The notes beneath the pieces are model-generated. The model made no database searches, was not told the DNA's origin, and saw only the letters and a program-made list of their open reading frames with translations. From Chloroflexota bacterium (GTDB lineage Bacteria > Chloroflexota > UBA11872 > UBA12225), in assembly GCA_030447525.1 (NCBI GenBank), contig JAUJOR010000015.1, positions 62,001-126,000 of the forward strand: 64,000 bases of DNA, in the 5' to 3' direction. Position numbers and translations under genes: made by a program. Shown piece after piece: positions 8,524-18,081 of the stretch. Numbering within the stretch: the stretch's first letter is position 1; every line of letters starts with the position of its first letter.

Positions 8524-8654
8524 GTCACTACGAGTATACCGTTTGACCGCGACCCGCTCCGCCCGCGCCGGTGGCCCGGCGCGATGCGGTCATCACTCCC
8601 TCTCCCGCGGACACTTCCCGGCCGCGTCGAGGGGAGCGCCGCGTCGAGGCAAGA

Positions 8655-9037
8655 AGAACCAAGCAGGCCCGTAAGCCGCATCCTGTTCTAGGCAATCATC
8701 TCTCTTGGCCAACGAGTTGCCCCGTGGCTCCTGGCGCTCTACCTGGGACTCGGCGAGCAGCGTCAACGTCCCGATCTGAGCTTGCTCCGGGTAGAGTTTG
8801 ACCCTTTTCACCCCCTTGCGGGAGGGGGACGGCTGGCGCCGGTCTCCTGCCCGCTGGGTCGTCGTCTCTGTGCCACTGGTCCTCGCCTTACGGCGGACGG
8901 GTGTTACCCGCTACCCTGCTCTGTGGAGTGCGGACTTTCCTCGCTCCGGGCCAGCCGCTCCCCCAAGCCGGCGAGTAACCGCCGACATGCAAGGAACGGC
9001 CGGCCCGGCCGCGCGATTGCCCGGCCTGCTTGGCCCT
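8655..9037 (-). ncRNA. rnpB: RNase P RNA (catalytic subunit), bacterial type-A-like
   Basis: Read on the minus strand, the 5' arm CCAAGCAGGCC (9023-9033) pairs with the 3' arm GGCCTGCTTGG (8659-8669) to form P1. The universally conserved GAGGAAAGTCC lies at 8932-8942, followed downstream by AAACTCTACCCGGAGCAAG and near the 3' end by a CGGCTTAC segment. Total about 380 nt, normal for type A. It processes the 5' ends of tRNAs. End points are estimated from the P1 stem. Several short open frames over this region are chance. Confidence 0.92.
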
Positions 9038-9163
9038 TTCGGTTGCAAAGGAGCGCCGCCCCCTCCCGGATCCTGCCTCTATCAGCGGGATGCCGGCCCT
9101 GCCCCGCAGGCCCAGGCATGCAGCATCACCTGCGCCGCGTCCAGGGACACAAAGAATTTCCAT

Positions 9164-9196
9164 GAAGAAGGGGCCGTCACCGACGACCCCTTCTTC
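9164..9196 (-). terminator. hairpin terminator downstream of 16S rRNA
   Basis: Perfect 10-bp arms GAAGAAGGGG (9164-9173) and CCCCTTCTTC (9187-9196) around a 13-nt loop, placed after the 16S processing stem in the direction of transcription. The T-run is poor (ATGGAAATTCTTT follows). It separates the 16S transcript from rnpB. Confidence 0.6.
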
Positions 9197-9284
9197 ACCT
9201 CTTTATGCCCACCCGGTAGGCCACCGCACACCCTTTAGCAGCATGCAGCGCACCCCAAGGGCCCACAATGCAAAACCCTAACCG

Positions 9285-9304
9285 CTGAAGCGTGGAAGGC
9301 AAGG
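9285..9304 (-). other. 3' arm of pre-16S processing stem
   Basis: Plus-strand CTGAAGCGTGGAAGGCAAGG is complementary, 19 of 20 positions, to the leader segment at 11129-11148 across the 16S gene. This is the usual arrangement for an RNase III-cut pre-16S stem. Confidence 0.75.
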
Positions 9305-9430
9305 CCCTCGGGGAGGGCACGAGCACACGGCTCGTCCGCGCCGGACGAATCGACCTGAGTGAGCGCCCTTGTCCCGCCGGGGATCCGCCGCACGACGGGG
9401 TACCCGGGCCTCGGACCAGGGCTGCTCTCC

Positions 9431-10920
<1,490 letters not shown>

Positions 10921-11128
10921 AGTGTCATCACCGCACGATCGCCCGATCGCCTGCTCCCCACTGCGGGGCTCCCCCTTCGAGGGCCCCCCAGCCGGGACCA
11001 CCGCGCGCCCGTCCGCCCGTGCGCAGTGCATGCACGAGTGTGTGGCCGCCCCTGCGCTCCAACTCCATGTGCTCGTCTGCCCCTCCCATCGGCCCTGGCT
11101 CGTGCCAGCGCCGCCACCGACGGGCAGA

Positions 11129-11148
11129 CCTTCCCTTCCACGCTTCAG
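11129..11148 (-). other. 5' arm of pre-16S processing stem
   Basis: Leader segment that reads CTGAAGCGTGGAAGGGAAGG on the minus strand and pairs with 9285-9304 on the far side of the gene. It lies about 210 nt before the mature 16S 5' end. Confidence 0.75.
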
Positions 11149-11149
11149 T

Positions 11150-11160
11150 TGTTAAGGTTC
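11150..11160 (-). promoter_or_regulatory. boxA-like antitermination element in rRNA leader
   Basis: Minus-strand GAACCTTAACA resembles the boxA core (CTTTAACA) bound by NusB-S10. It lies between the rRNA promoter and the processing stem, the expected position. Confidence 0.5.
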
Positions 11161-11194
11161 CGCACCGTGGGGTGAGAGAACCTCTCTCCCCGAG

Positions 11195-11230
11195 CCCACA
11201 GAGAATAGCAAGCGTTCCTCCCGGTGTCAA
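11195..11230 (-). promoter_or_regulatory. 16S rRNA promoter
   Basis: Minus-strand TTGACA (11225-11230) and TATTCT (11202-11207) are separated by exactly 17 bp, and TTGC precedes the -10. It is the best sigma-70-type promoter in the window and drives a leader of about 280 nt to the 16S gene. Confidence 0.8.
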
Positions 11231-11240
11231 CATCGAGGAT

Positions 11241-11631
11241 GTTCGGGAGAGACGCCCACACGCCGGAGGGGCAGCCGCGGGTGACTACCTCGGCGCTACC
11301 CAACCTGCGGCGCTGCCCGATAGCAAGGTGCAGGGGCGTTCACCGCCAGCGGCGCTGCCCGCCCGATAGGCAAAGCGTATCGGCCCGTCCCACCGGTAGT
11401 CAAGTCCCGTCAGGCGGGGCGCCGCCCATGGAGCGCCTCTGCCGGCCCGGGGGTCAGGGAGTAGAAGATGGCGCCATGGGGTGACGCTCGGCGCCCGGCG
11501 CGGCCATGGCCGCGCCGGGGGCTGGATGAGTGGCCCGGGGGTGGGTTGTCCTTGAGGCAGGCTGTCCTTGACAGGCCCCGCGGGCGCGTGCCAGAGTGAC
11601 CCCTGGCTCAGCGACCGGAGAGGAGCACAGG
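11241..11631. other. intergenic region upstream of the SelA-like operon
   Basis: No gene recognised. It contains a perfect 26-bp G/C palindrome (11494-11519) and a direct repeat of TGTCCTTGA around 11550-11572. A TTGACA occurs near 11569 but no A/T-rich -10 follows at the right distance. Confidence 0.5.
11494..11519. repeat. perfect 26-bp palindrome
   Basis: CCCGGCGCGGCCA and its exact reverse complement meet at 11506/11507 with no loop. It lies about 110 bp before the SelA-like gene. It could be an operator or a cruciform/terminator hairpin. Confidence 0.6.
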
Positions 11632-12918
11632 ATGGGCCTGGTGATGATGTACGAGCGGCTGGGCGTGCGCCCGGTGATCAATGGCGTGGGGACGGTAACG
11701 CGCCTGGGGGGCTCATTGATGCCCCCACCGGTGCTGGAGGCGATGGTTGAGGCGGCGCGGTACTACGTCCCGCTCCCAGAGCTGCAGGCGGCCGCCGGAC
11801 GACACCTGGCGGCCTTGACGCACAACGAAGGGGCCTACGTCTCCAGCGGGGCCGCTGCCGGGCTGGTGCTATCTACGGCTGCCTGCATCACGGGCAATGA
11901 CCCGGACAAGATGGCCCTCCTGCCCTATCCGCAGCGTATCCCCGGCGGACGTTATAAGGTGGTCATCCACCGCTCCCAGCGCATTGGCTACGACTTTGCC
12001 GTGCGCCAGGTGGGTGTGGAGCTGGTGGAGATCGGGCCCACCCGCGCCGAGGCGCGAGATCGCACCACCGAGCCAGACGATCTCGCCGCCGTCCTGGACG
12101 ACCGCACAGCCGCAGTCCTGTACATCGCCGGCCTACCCCACGCCCCGGGCGCCTTACCGCTGGAGCAGGTGGTGGAGGTGGCCCACGCCCATGGCGTCCC
12201 CGTCATTGTCGATGCCGCCGCCCAGATACCGCCGGTGGAGAATCTGTGGGCCTTGAGCGGACGTGGCGGGCCGGCCCTGTGGGCCCGCGCCCTGGCAACC
12301 CTCGGTCTGCCCGGCTACTCGACAGACACCCCGGCCGAAGTCACCGGGGCCGGGGCCGACCTGGCCATCTTCTCCGGCGGTAAGGGCCTGTGCGGTCCGC
12401 AGTCCACCGGTCTTGTCCTGGGTCGCCCTGACCTGATTGAAGCCATGGCCCACCAGGGGCCACCCAACGCCCTGATCGGCCGGCCGATGAAGGTGGGCAA
12501 GGAGGAGCTGTGCGGCCTGGTGGCCGCCGTGGAGTGGTACCTGGGGCTGGACTTCGTCGCCCTGGCCGCCCGCTACGAGCGCCAGGTGCAATACGTTCTG
12601 GACGCGGTTGCCGACCTCGAGGGGGTGACCGCCCGGCGCGACTGGCCAAACGAGGCGGGACAGCCGATGCCCCGGGCCCTGATTACGCTGGGGGCCGGCG
12701 CCACCGTCACCCGTGACGGCTTGCAGGAACGCCTGCGGGCGGGCGATCCCTCAACTGAGCTATCCAACGCCCCGGGCGAGGGAGTCTACGTCAACCCCCA
12801 GAATCTACGCGAAGGCGACGAGCTGCTCGTCGCCGACGCCCTCCGACAGGTCCTGGATCCGGCCGCCGCGGGGGGCGCGACGCCTGCGGCCTCCCAGCTG
12901 ATCGGAGCGGGCGACTGA
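11632..12918 (+). CDS. SelA-like PLP-dependent enzyme (DgaE / aminotransferase-fold)
   Basis: 428 residues from ATG 11632, preceded by GGAGAGGAG. Fold type I PLP protein of the SelA/D-glucosaminate-6-phosphate ammonia-lyase group. It has the N-terminal RPVINGVGTVTRLGGSLMP motif, SSGAAAGL as phosphate-binding region, VIVDAAAQIPP with the PLP-contacting Asp, and the Schiff-base lysine in FSGGKGLCGPQSTG. There is no selB, selD or selC here and it lacks the SelA N-terminal domain, so it is probably not selenocysteine synthase. It may be a lyase/dehydratase on a small amino-acid or amino-sugar substrate. Its TGA shares an A with the next ATG. Confidence 0.82.
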   Translation: MGLVMMYERLGVRPVINGVGTVTRLGGSLMPPPVLEAMVEAARYYVPLPELQAAAGRHLAALTHNEGAYVSSGAAAGLVLSTAACITGNDPDKMALLPYPQRIPGGRYKVVIHRSQRIGYDFAVRQVGVELVEIGPTRAEARDRTTEPDDLAAVLDDRTAAVLYIAGLPHAPGALPLEQVVEVAHAHGVPVIVDAAAQIPPVENLWALSGRGGPALWARALATLGLPGYSTDTPAEVTGAGADLAIFSGGKGLCGPQSTGLVLGRPDLIEAMAHQGPPNALIGRPMKVGKEELCGLVAAVEWYLGLDFVALAARYERQVQYVLDAVADLEGVTARRDWPNEAGQPMPRALITLGAGATVTRDGLQERLRAGDPSTELSNAPGEGVYVNPQNLREGDELLVADALRQVLDPAAAGGATPAASQLIGAGD

Positions 12919-14117
12919 TGGCCGAGGGTCCACGGGCCCTCCAGGCCGGCGAGTGGGAGCAGCTCAACCAGCTGGTCTCCACCGTTTTCCGTCCGCAGAT
13001 GTTCCGCGATTACCCGCAGCTCTTCAACGACGACAACCGGGAAAACCTGCGTGTCGTGGCAGAGGACGGCAAGGTTGTGTGCCACGTAGGGATGACGGAG
13101 CGCCCGGCGTCCCTGGCCGGCTGTCGTATCGACGTGGCCTGCATCGGCGCGGTGTCGACGCTTGGCGACTACCGTGGGCGGGGCTTCGCCTCCCAGGCCT
13201 TTCAGGATGCCTGCTCCAAGGGGGCCGCCGACGGGGTGGACGTGATGCTCATCTCTGGGGGGCGCGGGCTCTACACGCGGGTGGGCTGCCGGGAAGTGGG
13301 ACGGGACTGGGACGTTGCCCTTACTCCGGATGGGGCCGCTGGCCTGGGGAGCTCCCTCGGCCTGGCCGGGGCGGGGGCCTATGCCCTGACGCCGGTGGGA
13401 CGAGAGCAGATCGACCACCTGCGTGCCATCTATCAAAGGGAGCCGGTGCGCTTTCTGCGTCCGCTGGCAGACTGGGAGATGGCCCTTGACTGCGGGATCG
13501 TCATGAACACCGCGTCCGACTTCTGGGGGCTGTCCATTGGGGGCACCCTCCTGGCCTACCTGGTCGTGCACCAGCCAGACAAGGTGCACCGGCGGGGGCC
13601 GGACGTGCCTACCACCGTGCGCGTGGTGGAGTTCGCCGGTGAGCGCACCGCGGTGGTGGCCGCCCTGCCGCGGTTGCTGGAGCATTACGGCACGGAGCGC
13701 CTGACCGTTCACGTACAGGGCACCGACCTGGCGCTGCACGCCTTGCTGGCCGGCGGGCCGATCGCTGGCCAGGCCGGTCTCGTCCTTAAGCCGGCCACTG
13801 CCTCAGGCACCCTGCGGGTGATCAACTTCCCGCAGCTGATGGACCGTTGTCGTCCGCTACTGGCGGAGCGCATCGGCACGAAGGCTGCGCGCGACCTCAC
13901 GTTCGAGGCCGATGCCCCGCCGGGAAGCGCCGAGGGGGGGTTCACCATCCGTCGGGGAGACGACCGGCTGCGCCTGCCGGATCTCGCCACGCTGGCGGTG
14001 TACTTGTTCGGCACGCCAGGGCCGGTGGTGCCGCCGCCGGCCCCGGCGCCGCTGGCCGAACTGCTTGCCCCGGCCCTGCCCCTCCCTGCGCTGTGGTACG
14101 GGGTCAACTACGTCTGA
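12918..14117 (+). CDS. GNAT family N-acetyltransferase with C-terminal extension (Eis-like size)
   Basis: 399 residues. The N-terminal half is a GNAT domain: IGAVSTLGDYRGRGFASQAF contains the acetyl-CoA pyrophosphate loop (RGRGFAS), followed by GRGLYTRVGCREV. The C-terminal half has a second GNAT-like/SCP2-like region, as in Eis-type proteins. It overlaps the upstream PLP enzyme by one base (TGATG), so translation is coupled and it may act on the product of that enzyme. Substrate unknown. Confidence 0.78.
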   Translation: MAEGPRALQAGEWEQLNQLVSTVFRPQMFRDYPQLFNDDNRENLRVVAEDGKVVCHVGMTERPASLAGCRIDVACIGAVSTLGDYRGRGFASQAFQDACSKGAADGVDVMLISGGRGLYTRVGCREVGRDWDVALTPDGAAGLGSSLGLAGAGAYALTPVGREQIDHLRAIYQREPVRFLRPLADWEMALDCGIVMNTASDFWGLSIGGTLLAYLVVHQPDKVHRRGPDVPTTVRVVEFAGERTAVVAALPRLLEHYGTERLTVHVQGTDLALHALLAGGPIAGQAGLVLKPATASGTLRVINFPQLMDRCRPLLAERIGTKAARDLTFEADAPPGSAEGGFTIRRGDDRLRLPDLATLAVYLFGTPGPVVPPPAPAPLAELLAPALPLPALWYGVNYV

Positions 14118-14171
14118 GTCGCGGCGGCGCCCCGGAAGAGGGGGCCTGGCGGCGGGCGGGAATCACCAGCA

Positions 14172-14798
14172 ATGGCGCAGCCGATCCTCGTGGCCATCAC
14201 CGGCGGGACGTCGTCCGGCAAGACCACCTTGACCCAAGCGCTGGCCGAGGAGATCGCTTCCTTGCGCCCGGTGGTGCTGAGCCAGGACGCGTACTTTCGC
14301 GACTTCTCGGAGGTGCCGGAGGGGGAGCGGGAGGCCGTGCTGACGGCCAACCGCCCGGACGCCGTAGCCTGGGAGGCGCTCCGCCCCCACCTGGAAGCCC
14401 TAAAGCGGGGCGAGGGGGTGCGCTTCCCTGCCCCCGGCACGCGAGCAGCCCAACGCAGCGACTCGCCGACTCACCTCGGCCCCGCGCCGGTCATCCTCCT
14501 GGAGGGCCACCTGGTCCTGGTGGACGAGGGAGTGCGGGGTCTGGCAGACCTGAAGGTCTTCGTTGATTGCGACGTCGAGGTGCGTGTCCTGCGACGCATC
14601 GCGCGCGACGTCGGCCGGGCCGCCGGCTCGATAGAGCGCTCGCTAGCCTGGTACTGGCGTGACGTCCTCCCCAACAACCAACGCTACACCGGTCTGCAGC
14701 GCACCTATGCCGACCTGATCATCCCCCACGACCGGCCCAATCCCCTGGCCGCCCGGCTGCTGGCCGCCTGCATCCGCGACCTCGTCCAGGGTGGTTGA
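14172..14798 (+). CDS. uridine kinase-like P-loop NTPase
   Basis: 208 residues. Walker A is ITGGTSSGKTTL at residues 9-20. LSQDAYFRDFSEVPEGER resembles the DxYYRD substrate motif of uridine kinase, and VFVDCDVEVRVLRRIARDV gives the lid/arginine region. Length and order fit the uridine kinase/phosphoribulokinase family. It is the third gene of the plus-strand run (54-bp gap after the GNAT gene) and ends 3 bp from the convergent dehydrogenase. With the PLP enzyme and acetyltransferase it could modify a sugar or nucleoside, but this is inference. Confidence 0.8.
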   Translation: MAQPILVAITGGTSSGKTTLTQALAEEIASLRPVVLSQDAYFRDFSEVPEGEREAVLTANRPDAVAWEALRPHLEALKRGEGVRFPAPGTRAAQRSDSPTHLGPAPVILLEGHLVLVDEGVRGLADLKVFVDCDVEVRVLRRIARDVGRAAGSIERSLAWYWRDVLPNNQRYTGLQRTYADLIIPHDRPNPLAARLLAACIRDLVQGG

Positions 14799-14801
14799 AT
14801 C

Positions 14802-15821
14802 CTACAAGGGGCTGGAACTGCGCTCAGGTTCGCGCCAGACGTCGGGATTCACGAGGAAGGGGGGGCGCCTGCCCTGCAGCCCGGAGACGATATTCTCGGC
14901 GGCGACGCGGGCCATAAGGGCGCGCGTCGGGTGCGTCGCGCTTCCCAGGTGAGGGGCGAGCACGACGGTCTCGCAGGCCAGGAGCGGGTCGTCTGGCGCC
15001 ACCGGCTCGCGCTCGTACACGTCAATCCCGGCGCCGGCGATCTCCCCCCGCTGCAAGGCCTGGGCCAGCGCGGCCCCGTCGACGATAGCCCCGCGGGCCG
15101 TATTGACCAGGATGGCGGTGGGCTTCATCAGAGCCAGTTGTCGGGGGCCGATGAGGCCCCGCGTCTCGGGCGTCAAGGCGCAGTTGATGGAGACGAAGTC
15201 GCTCTCTCGCAGGAGGTCGTCCAGGGGCCGGAAGGTGGCCCCAACGCCGGCTTCCGCCTCCGGCTTGGGGGCCCGCCCGGTGTAGAGGACGGTCATGCCG
15301 AAGCCGGAGGCGCGGCGGGCTACGGCCCTGCCGATGGCCCCCAGGCCGACGATCCCCAGGGTGGCTCCATGGACGTCGGCGCCAAGGAGGAGAGCGGGCT
15401 CGTACTTTTTCCAGGCCCCACGCCGCACGTAGCGGTCGCCGCGGGCGACGTTACGCGCGGCGGCGAGGAGCAGGGCCCAGGCTTGATCGGCCGTGGTCTC
15501 GGTGAGCGTCCCGGGGGTGTTGCAGACCATGATCCCCCGCCGGGTGGCCTCAGGGACGTCGACGTAGTCGAAACCGACGCCGAAACCGGAGATGACCTTG
15601 AGGTGCGGGGCACCCTCCATTGCGGTGGCGTCCAGCCGGTCGGTGGGGGGGAGGGCCAGAATGGCGGCCGCGTGGCGCAGCTCCTCGAGGAGAACCTCGC
15701 GCGGCGCACCTTCGGGGCCCTCCCAGACATGCACGTCGGCCATCTCCCGCAGGAGGTCGAGCCCGGCGTCCGGGAAGTGCCAGGAGCAGAACACCACCGG
15801 TCGTGCCGCTTGTCCCGTCAT
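14802..15821 (-). CDS. D-2-hydroxyacid dehydrogenase (glyoxylate/hydroxypyruvate reductase type)
   Basis: 339 residues from ATG 15821; a GTG three codons earlier is possible. NAD(P) Rossmann motif GATLGIVGLGAIGRAVA, the catalytic Arg in VNTARGAIVD, Glu in DVYEREP and His in VLAPHLGSAT are all present. It reduces glyoxylate or hydroxypyruvate, which would connect with the glycine cleavage and serine genes at 25-39 kb. There is no Shine-Dalgarno before the ATG; a TATAGT box ends 7 nt upstream, suggesting a leaderless transcript. Confidence 0.88.
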   Translation of the reverse strand: MTGQAARPVVFCSWHFPDAGLDLLREMADVHVWEGPEGAPREVLLEELRHAAAILALPPTDRLDATAMEGAPHLKVISGFGVGFDYVDVPEATRRGIMVCNTPGTLTETTADQAWALLLAAARNVARGDRYVRRGAWKKYEPALLLGADVHGATLGIVGLGAIGRAVARRASGFGMTVLYTGRAPKPEAEAGVGATFRPLDDLLRESDFVSINCALTPETRGLIGPRQLALMKPTAILVNTARGAIVDGAALAQALQRGEIAGAGIDVYEREPVAPDDPLLACETVVLAPHLGSATHPTRALMARVAAENIVSGLQGRRPPFLVNPDVWREPERSSSPL

Positions 15822-15828
15822 GGGGGGC

Positions 15829-15834
15829 ACTATA
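15829..15834 (-). promoter_or_regulatory. -10 box of a probable leaderless promoter
   Basis: Minus-strand TATAGT followed by 7 nt and then the ATG of the dehydrogenase. The -35 region would fall at the end of the inserted MITE. Confidence 0.5.
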
Positions 15835-15850
15835 GCGCACTGAGGTCACT

Positions 15851-15960
15851 GGCTTTGCCCAAAAAGTCCACTGTGACGCCAATCGGCGAACTGCACCCAG
15901 GTTAGCGTTCTTGCCGCCGACGCTCCAGCTACACGCTACCGGCACATTCTGGGCAAAGCC
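15851..15960. mobile_element. 110-bp MITE with 9-bp target duplication
   Basis: Terminal inverted repeats begin GGCTTTGCCCA at both ends (15851-15861 and 15950-15960, perfect over 11 bp, imperfect for several more). The element is flanked by exact 9-bp direct repeats GAGGTCACT at 15842-15850 and 15961-15969. There is no open frame inside, so it would need a transposase in trans. The termini somewhat resemble ISL3-type ends, but that family usually makes 8-bp duplications, so the parent is undecided. Confidence 0.85.
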
Positions 15961-16067
15961 GAGGTCACTTGCCCTGGCTCGGTGCGCCGTCTTCCGTCGA
16001 GTGGTGACGCCCCTAAGCGGAGGCCCATGGTTGCCTGAGGACTGACCTAGGGCCAGGCATCGCGCAG

Positions 16068-16790
16068 TCAACAGGCATAGGCAACGCGGGTGATGGTCTC
16101 GAGGTAACGCACGAGCAGGGTAATCTCCGGCCGAGAGCGCAGCTTGCGGTACTGGGGGAGATACCAAAAGAGGGCCAGGCTGGTGCGGTGGCTCATCTCC
16201 AAGAAGAAGCGCCCCATGGCGGGTCGCAGGCCGGTGTTTCGCGCCGGCTGGCGCTTTCGCCGGTAGGCGTACTGGGGCGTAGCCTCCAGGTGGCCTTGGA
16301 GGATAGCCTCGGCGATGGCGTGGGCCACCAGCTCTGCCCGGCGCTCAGCGCCGGAACGCTGGGGCGGCTCGCGTCCCTCGACGTACTCCAGGCGACTAAA
16401 GAACCCATTGACCTTCTCGGCGTCCTCTTCCAAGAGGGCGTGGGCAAGGAGGTGGGCGTATACGGCCAAGCGCTCCTCCGGGTCAAGCCGGTCGGAGACG
16501 ACGATCTCCGCTCCTCGCGGCGAGGCGATGAGAAAGCCCTTGAGATCCTGTAGGGCGCTGTTGGCCTCGCAGTGGATGCCCAGCTCCTCGAGGGTGCGCT
16601 GGACAAGCCACTCTTTCCCGCCGACGTGGCCCGGCATGGCGTGGTCGACGGCGGGAGTGCCTGCCGGTGGCCGGTTGAGGCCGGGGCCCAGCTCGGGGAC
16701 CGGCGGCCAATCAGACGCCACCAGGCCCGGCTGCGGCCGGCGCAGGCGTTCGGCCAGGAGAACAGCGGCGCGCTCGGGCTCCAGGATCAT
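16068..16790 (-). CDS. ImmA/IrrE-like protein with degenerate metalloprotease site
   Basis: 240 residues. The central part follows the ImmA/IrrE (DUF955) plan: LEELGIHCEANSALQDLKGF, then GAEIVVSDRLDPEERLAVYA, then HLLAH where active members have HExxH. The glutamate is replaced, so peptidase activity is doubtful. The C-terminal 90 residues are basic and aromatic with no recognised domain. It follows the XRE regulator by 113 bp on the same strand, the usual XRE-ImmA partnership, in which the ImmA protein cleaves or senses the repressor. Assignment is by context plus weak motif. Confidence 0.55.
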   Translation of the reverse strand: MILEPERAAVLLAERLRRPQPGLVASDWPPVPELGPGLNRPPAGTPAVDHAMPGHVGGKEWLVQRTLEELGIHCEANSALQDLKGFLIASPRGAEIVVSDRLDPEERLAVYAHLLAHALLEEDAEKVNGFFSRLEYVEGREPPQRSGAERRAELVAHAIAEAILQGHLEATPQYAYRRKRQPARNTGLRPAMGRFFLEMSHRTSLALFWYLPQYRKLRSRPEITLLVRYLETITRVAYAC

Positions 16791-16903
16791 TGCAGAGGTC
16801 GCCTTAGGTCGCCTTTCGACGGCGGTGCGTGGGCCTGGTACGTCTCATTGGATCATGCAACGGGTGGGGGGCCGCTTTCATTAGAGAGAAGAGAGGGCAG
16901 GCG

Positions 16904-17368
16904 CTAGAGGAGGCGTCGAGTGAGGGAGGTGCCCCCCACCTCGGCGTTGCCCGTTTCCCGCAGGCCCAGGACGTGCCACAAGACGCTACGCCGCAGCACT
17001 ATCTGGTCGGGCAAGGGTAGGGCGCGGTACTGGCGCAGCACCCGGTCGAAGCGCGCCAGGTCTTCTTGGGACCACGGGAGGTAGTACCCGGCCAGCTCCA
17101 TTAGCTCGCGAAAGGCCGGCGCCGAGAGGCTGGCGCAGCACAGGGCCCAGCCGACCAGGCGCTCCAAGGTCAGCGGGGCCTCTAGCAGCCCTTGCTCGTA
17201 GCGCGAGATCATGCTCTGGGTGACGTGATACCCGAGATCTTCTAGATCACCGGAGAGGCGCGCTTGACTCGTGGCGGCCGATCCGAGGCGCAGATCCCGT
17301 AGGCACTCTCCGACGCGCTCGCGGATCTGGCTCCATCGTGCGACCTGGACTTCATCTCGGTCGGCCAT
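16904..17368 (-). CDS. XRE-family transcriptional regulator
   Basis: 154 residues from ATG 17368; the frame remains open to 17566 but the upstream part is low-complexity. The helix-turn-helix spans about residues 10-70 (RERVGECLRDLRLG, then LGYHVTQSMISRYEQGLLEA with the recognition helix VTQSMISRYEQG). The rest is helical with a leucine-rich tail. A perfect palindrome 130 bp upstream (17496-17515) is a candidate operator for self-control. It pairs with the ImmA-like gene downstream. Confidence 0.8.
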   Translation of the reverse strand: MADRDEVQVARWSQIRERVGECLRDLRLGSAATSQARLSGDLEDLGYHVTQSMISRYEQGLLEAPLTLERLVGWALCCASLSAPAFRELMELAGYYLPWSQEDLARFDRVLRQYRALPLPDQIVLRRSVLWHVLGLRETGNAEVGGTSLTRRLL

Positions 17369-18081
17369 GCGTTGCTCTTGTCCTGGGCGAGGCTCCTGGG
17401 CTCTTGCGACGGGGCGGCTCCAGGGCGAAAGCGTGAGCGTGGTATCCTGTCTGGCCATCCACCGACCGGGCAGGAGGCGTCTCGGATCCCCAAGTACACA
17501 CGGGGTCCCGTGTGTGGTGGTGCCTATATCCGTCACAAGGGTACCACCACGTCGGCAGGGACGCATCGTGCGCAGGAGTGCAACAAGGGCGCAGCTGGAG
17601 CGTATTGAGCATAGCTAGGGAGTCGCCGTGGGGGCCATGCATACGGGACATTGCCTACAGGCGCTCCCCGCCGTACGCTGGTTGGGCTTAGGGACGTTTC
17701 TTACCAGGCAGGCGCTCCCGGCAGCTCGAAGACGCGTCACCTTGCAGCTCCTGGGGGATGCCAGATTGCCGTGCGCCGTGGAGAGGCGGCAGCGCGGCAC
17801 GAGGTGGGCCGCCGGGCGGCGAGTCGCGGCGAATTTACGAGGAGACGGGAGCGAGACACCGAATGGCAGTTGTGGGAGACGGCCGTGCGAGCGGCGCTCG
17901 AGCGGAGGGCACCAAGAGGGGCCATAACGGCCATGACTCGACGGTAGTACCCCAGATGCACGCAGCGCCTTCCGCATTTCAGGTGATGCAGGCCCCGGCG
18001 GTGCCCCAGAGGCCTGACTCATCCAGGTGGTCTGTAGCCGACCTTCCTGAGTCCGCCGCACCGGACACGTACACCCTACCG
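17369..18081. other. long intergenic region between XRE regulator and yjbQ
   Basis: About 700 bp without a recognisable gene. It holds the 17496-17515 palindrome and a GGTGGT/ACCACC inverted pair around 17516-17550. A 98-codon open frame from TTG 17651 to 17947 ends in a plausible amphipathic segment (EWQLWETAVRAALERR) but has no start signal or known family. The yjbQ frame also stays open upstream to 17758 without conserved residues. Confidence 0.5.
17496..17515. promoter_or_regulatory. palindromic operator candidate upstream of the XRE gene
   Basis: ACACACGGG and CCCGTGTGT form perfect 9-bp arms around a GT centre. It lies next to a TATAGG-like minus-strand -10 at about 17525. Its size and place suit binding by an XRE dimer. 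Confidence 0.5.

Larger units (their letters stand above)
9038..9430. other. spacer between 16S 3' end and rnpB
   Basis: No protein gene. It holds the 3' arm of the 16S processing stem (9285-9304) and a strong hairpin (9164-9196). No tRNA, 23S or 5S sequence is visible. Confidence 0.7.
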
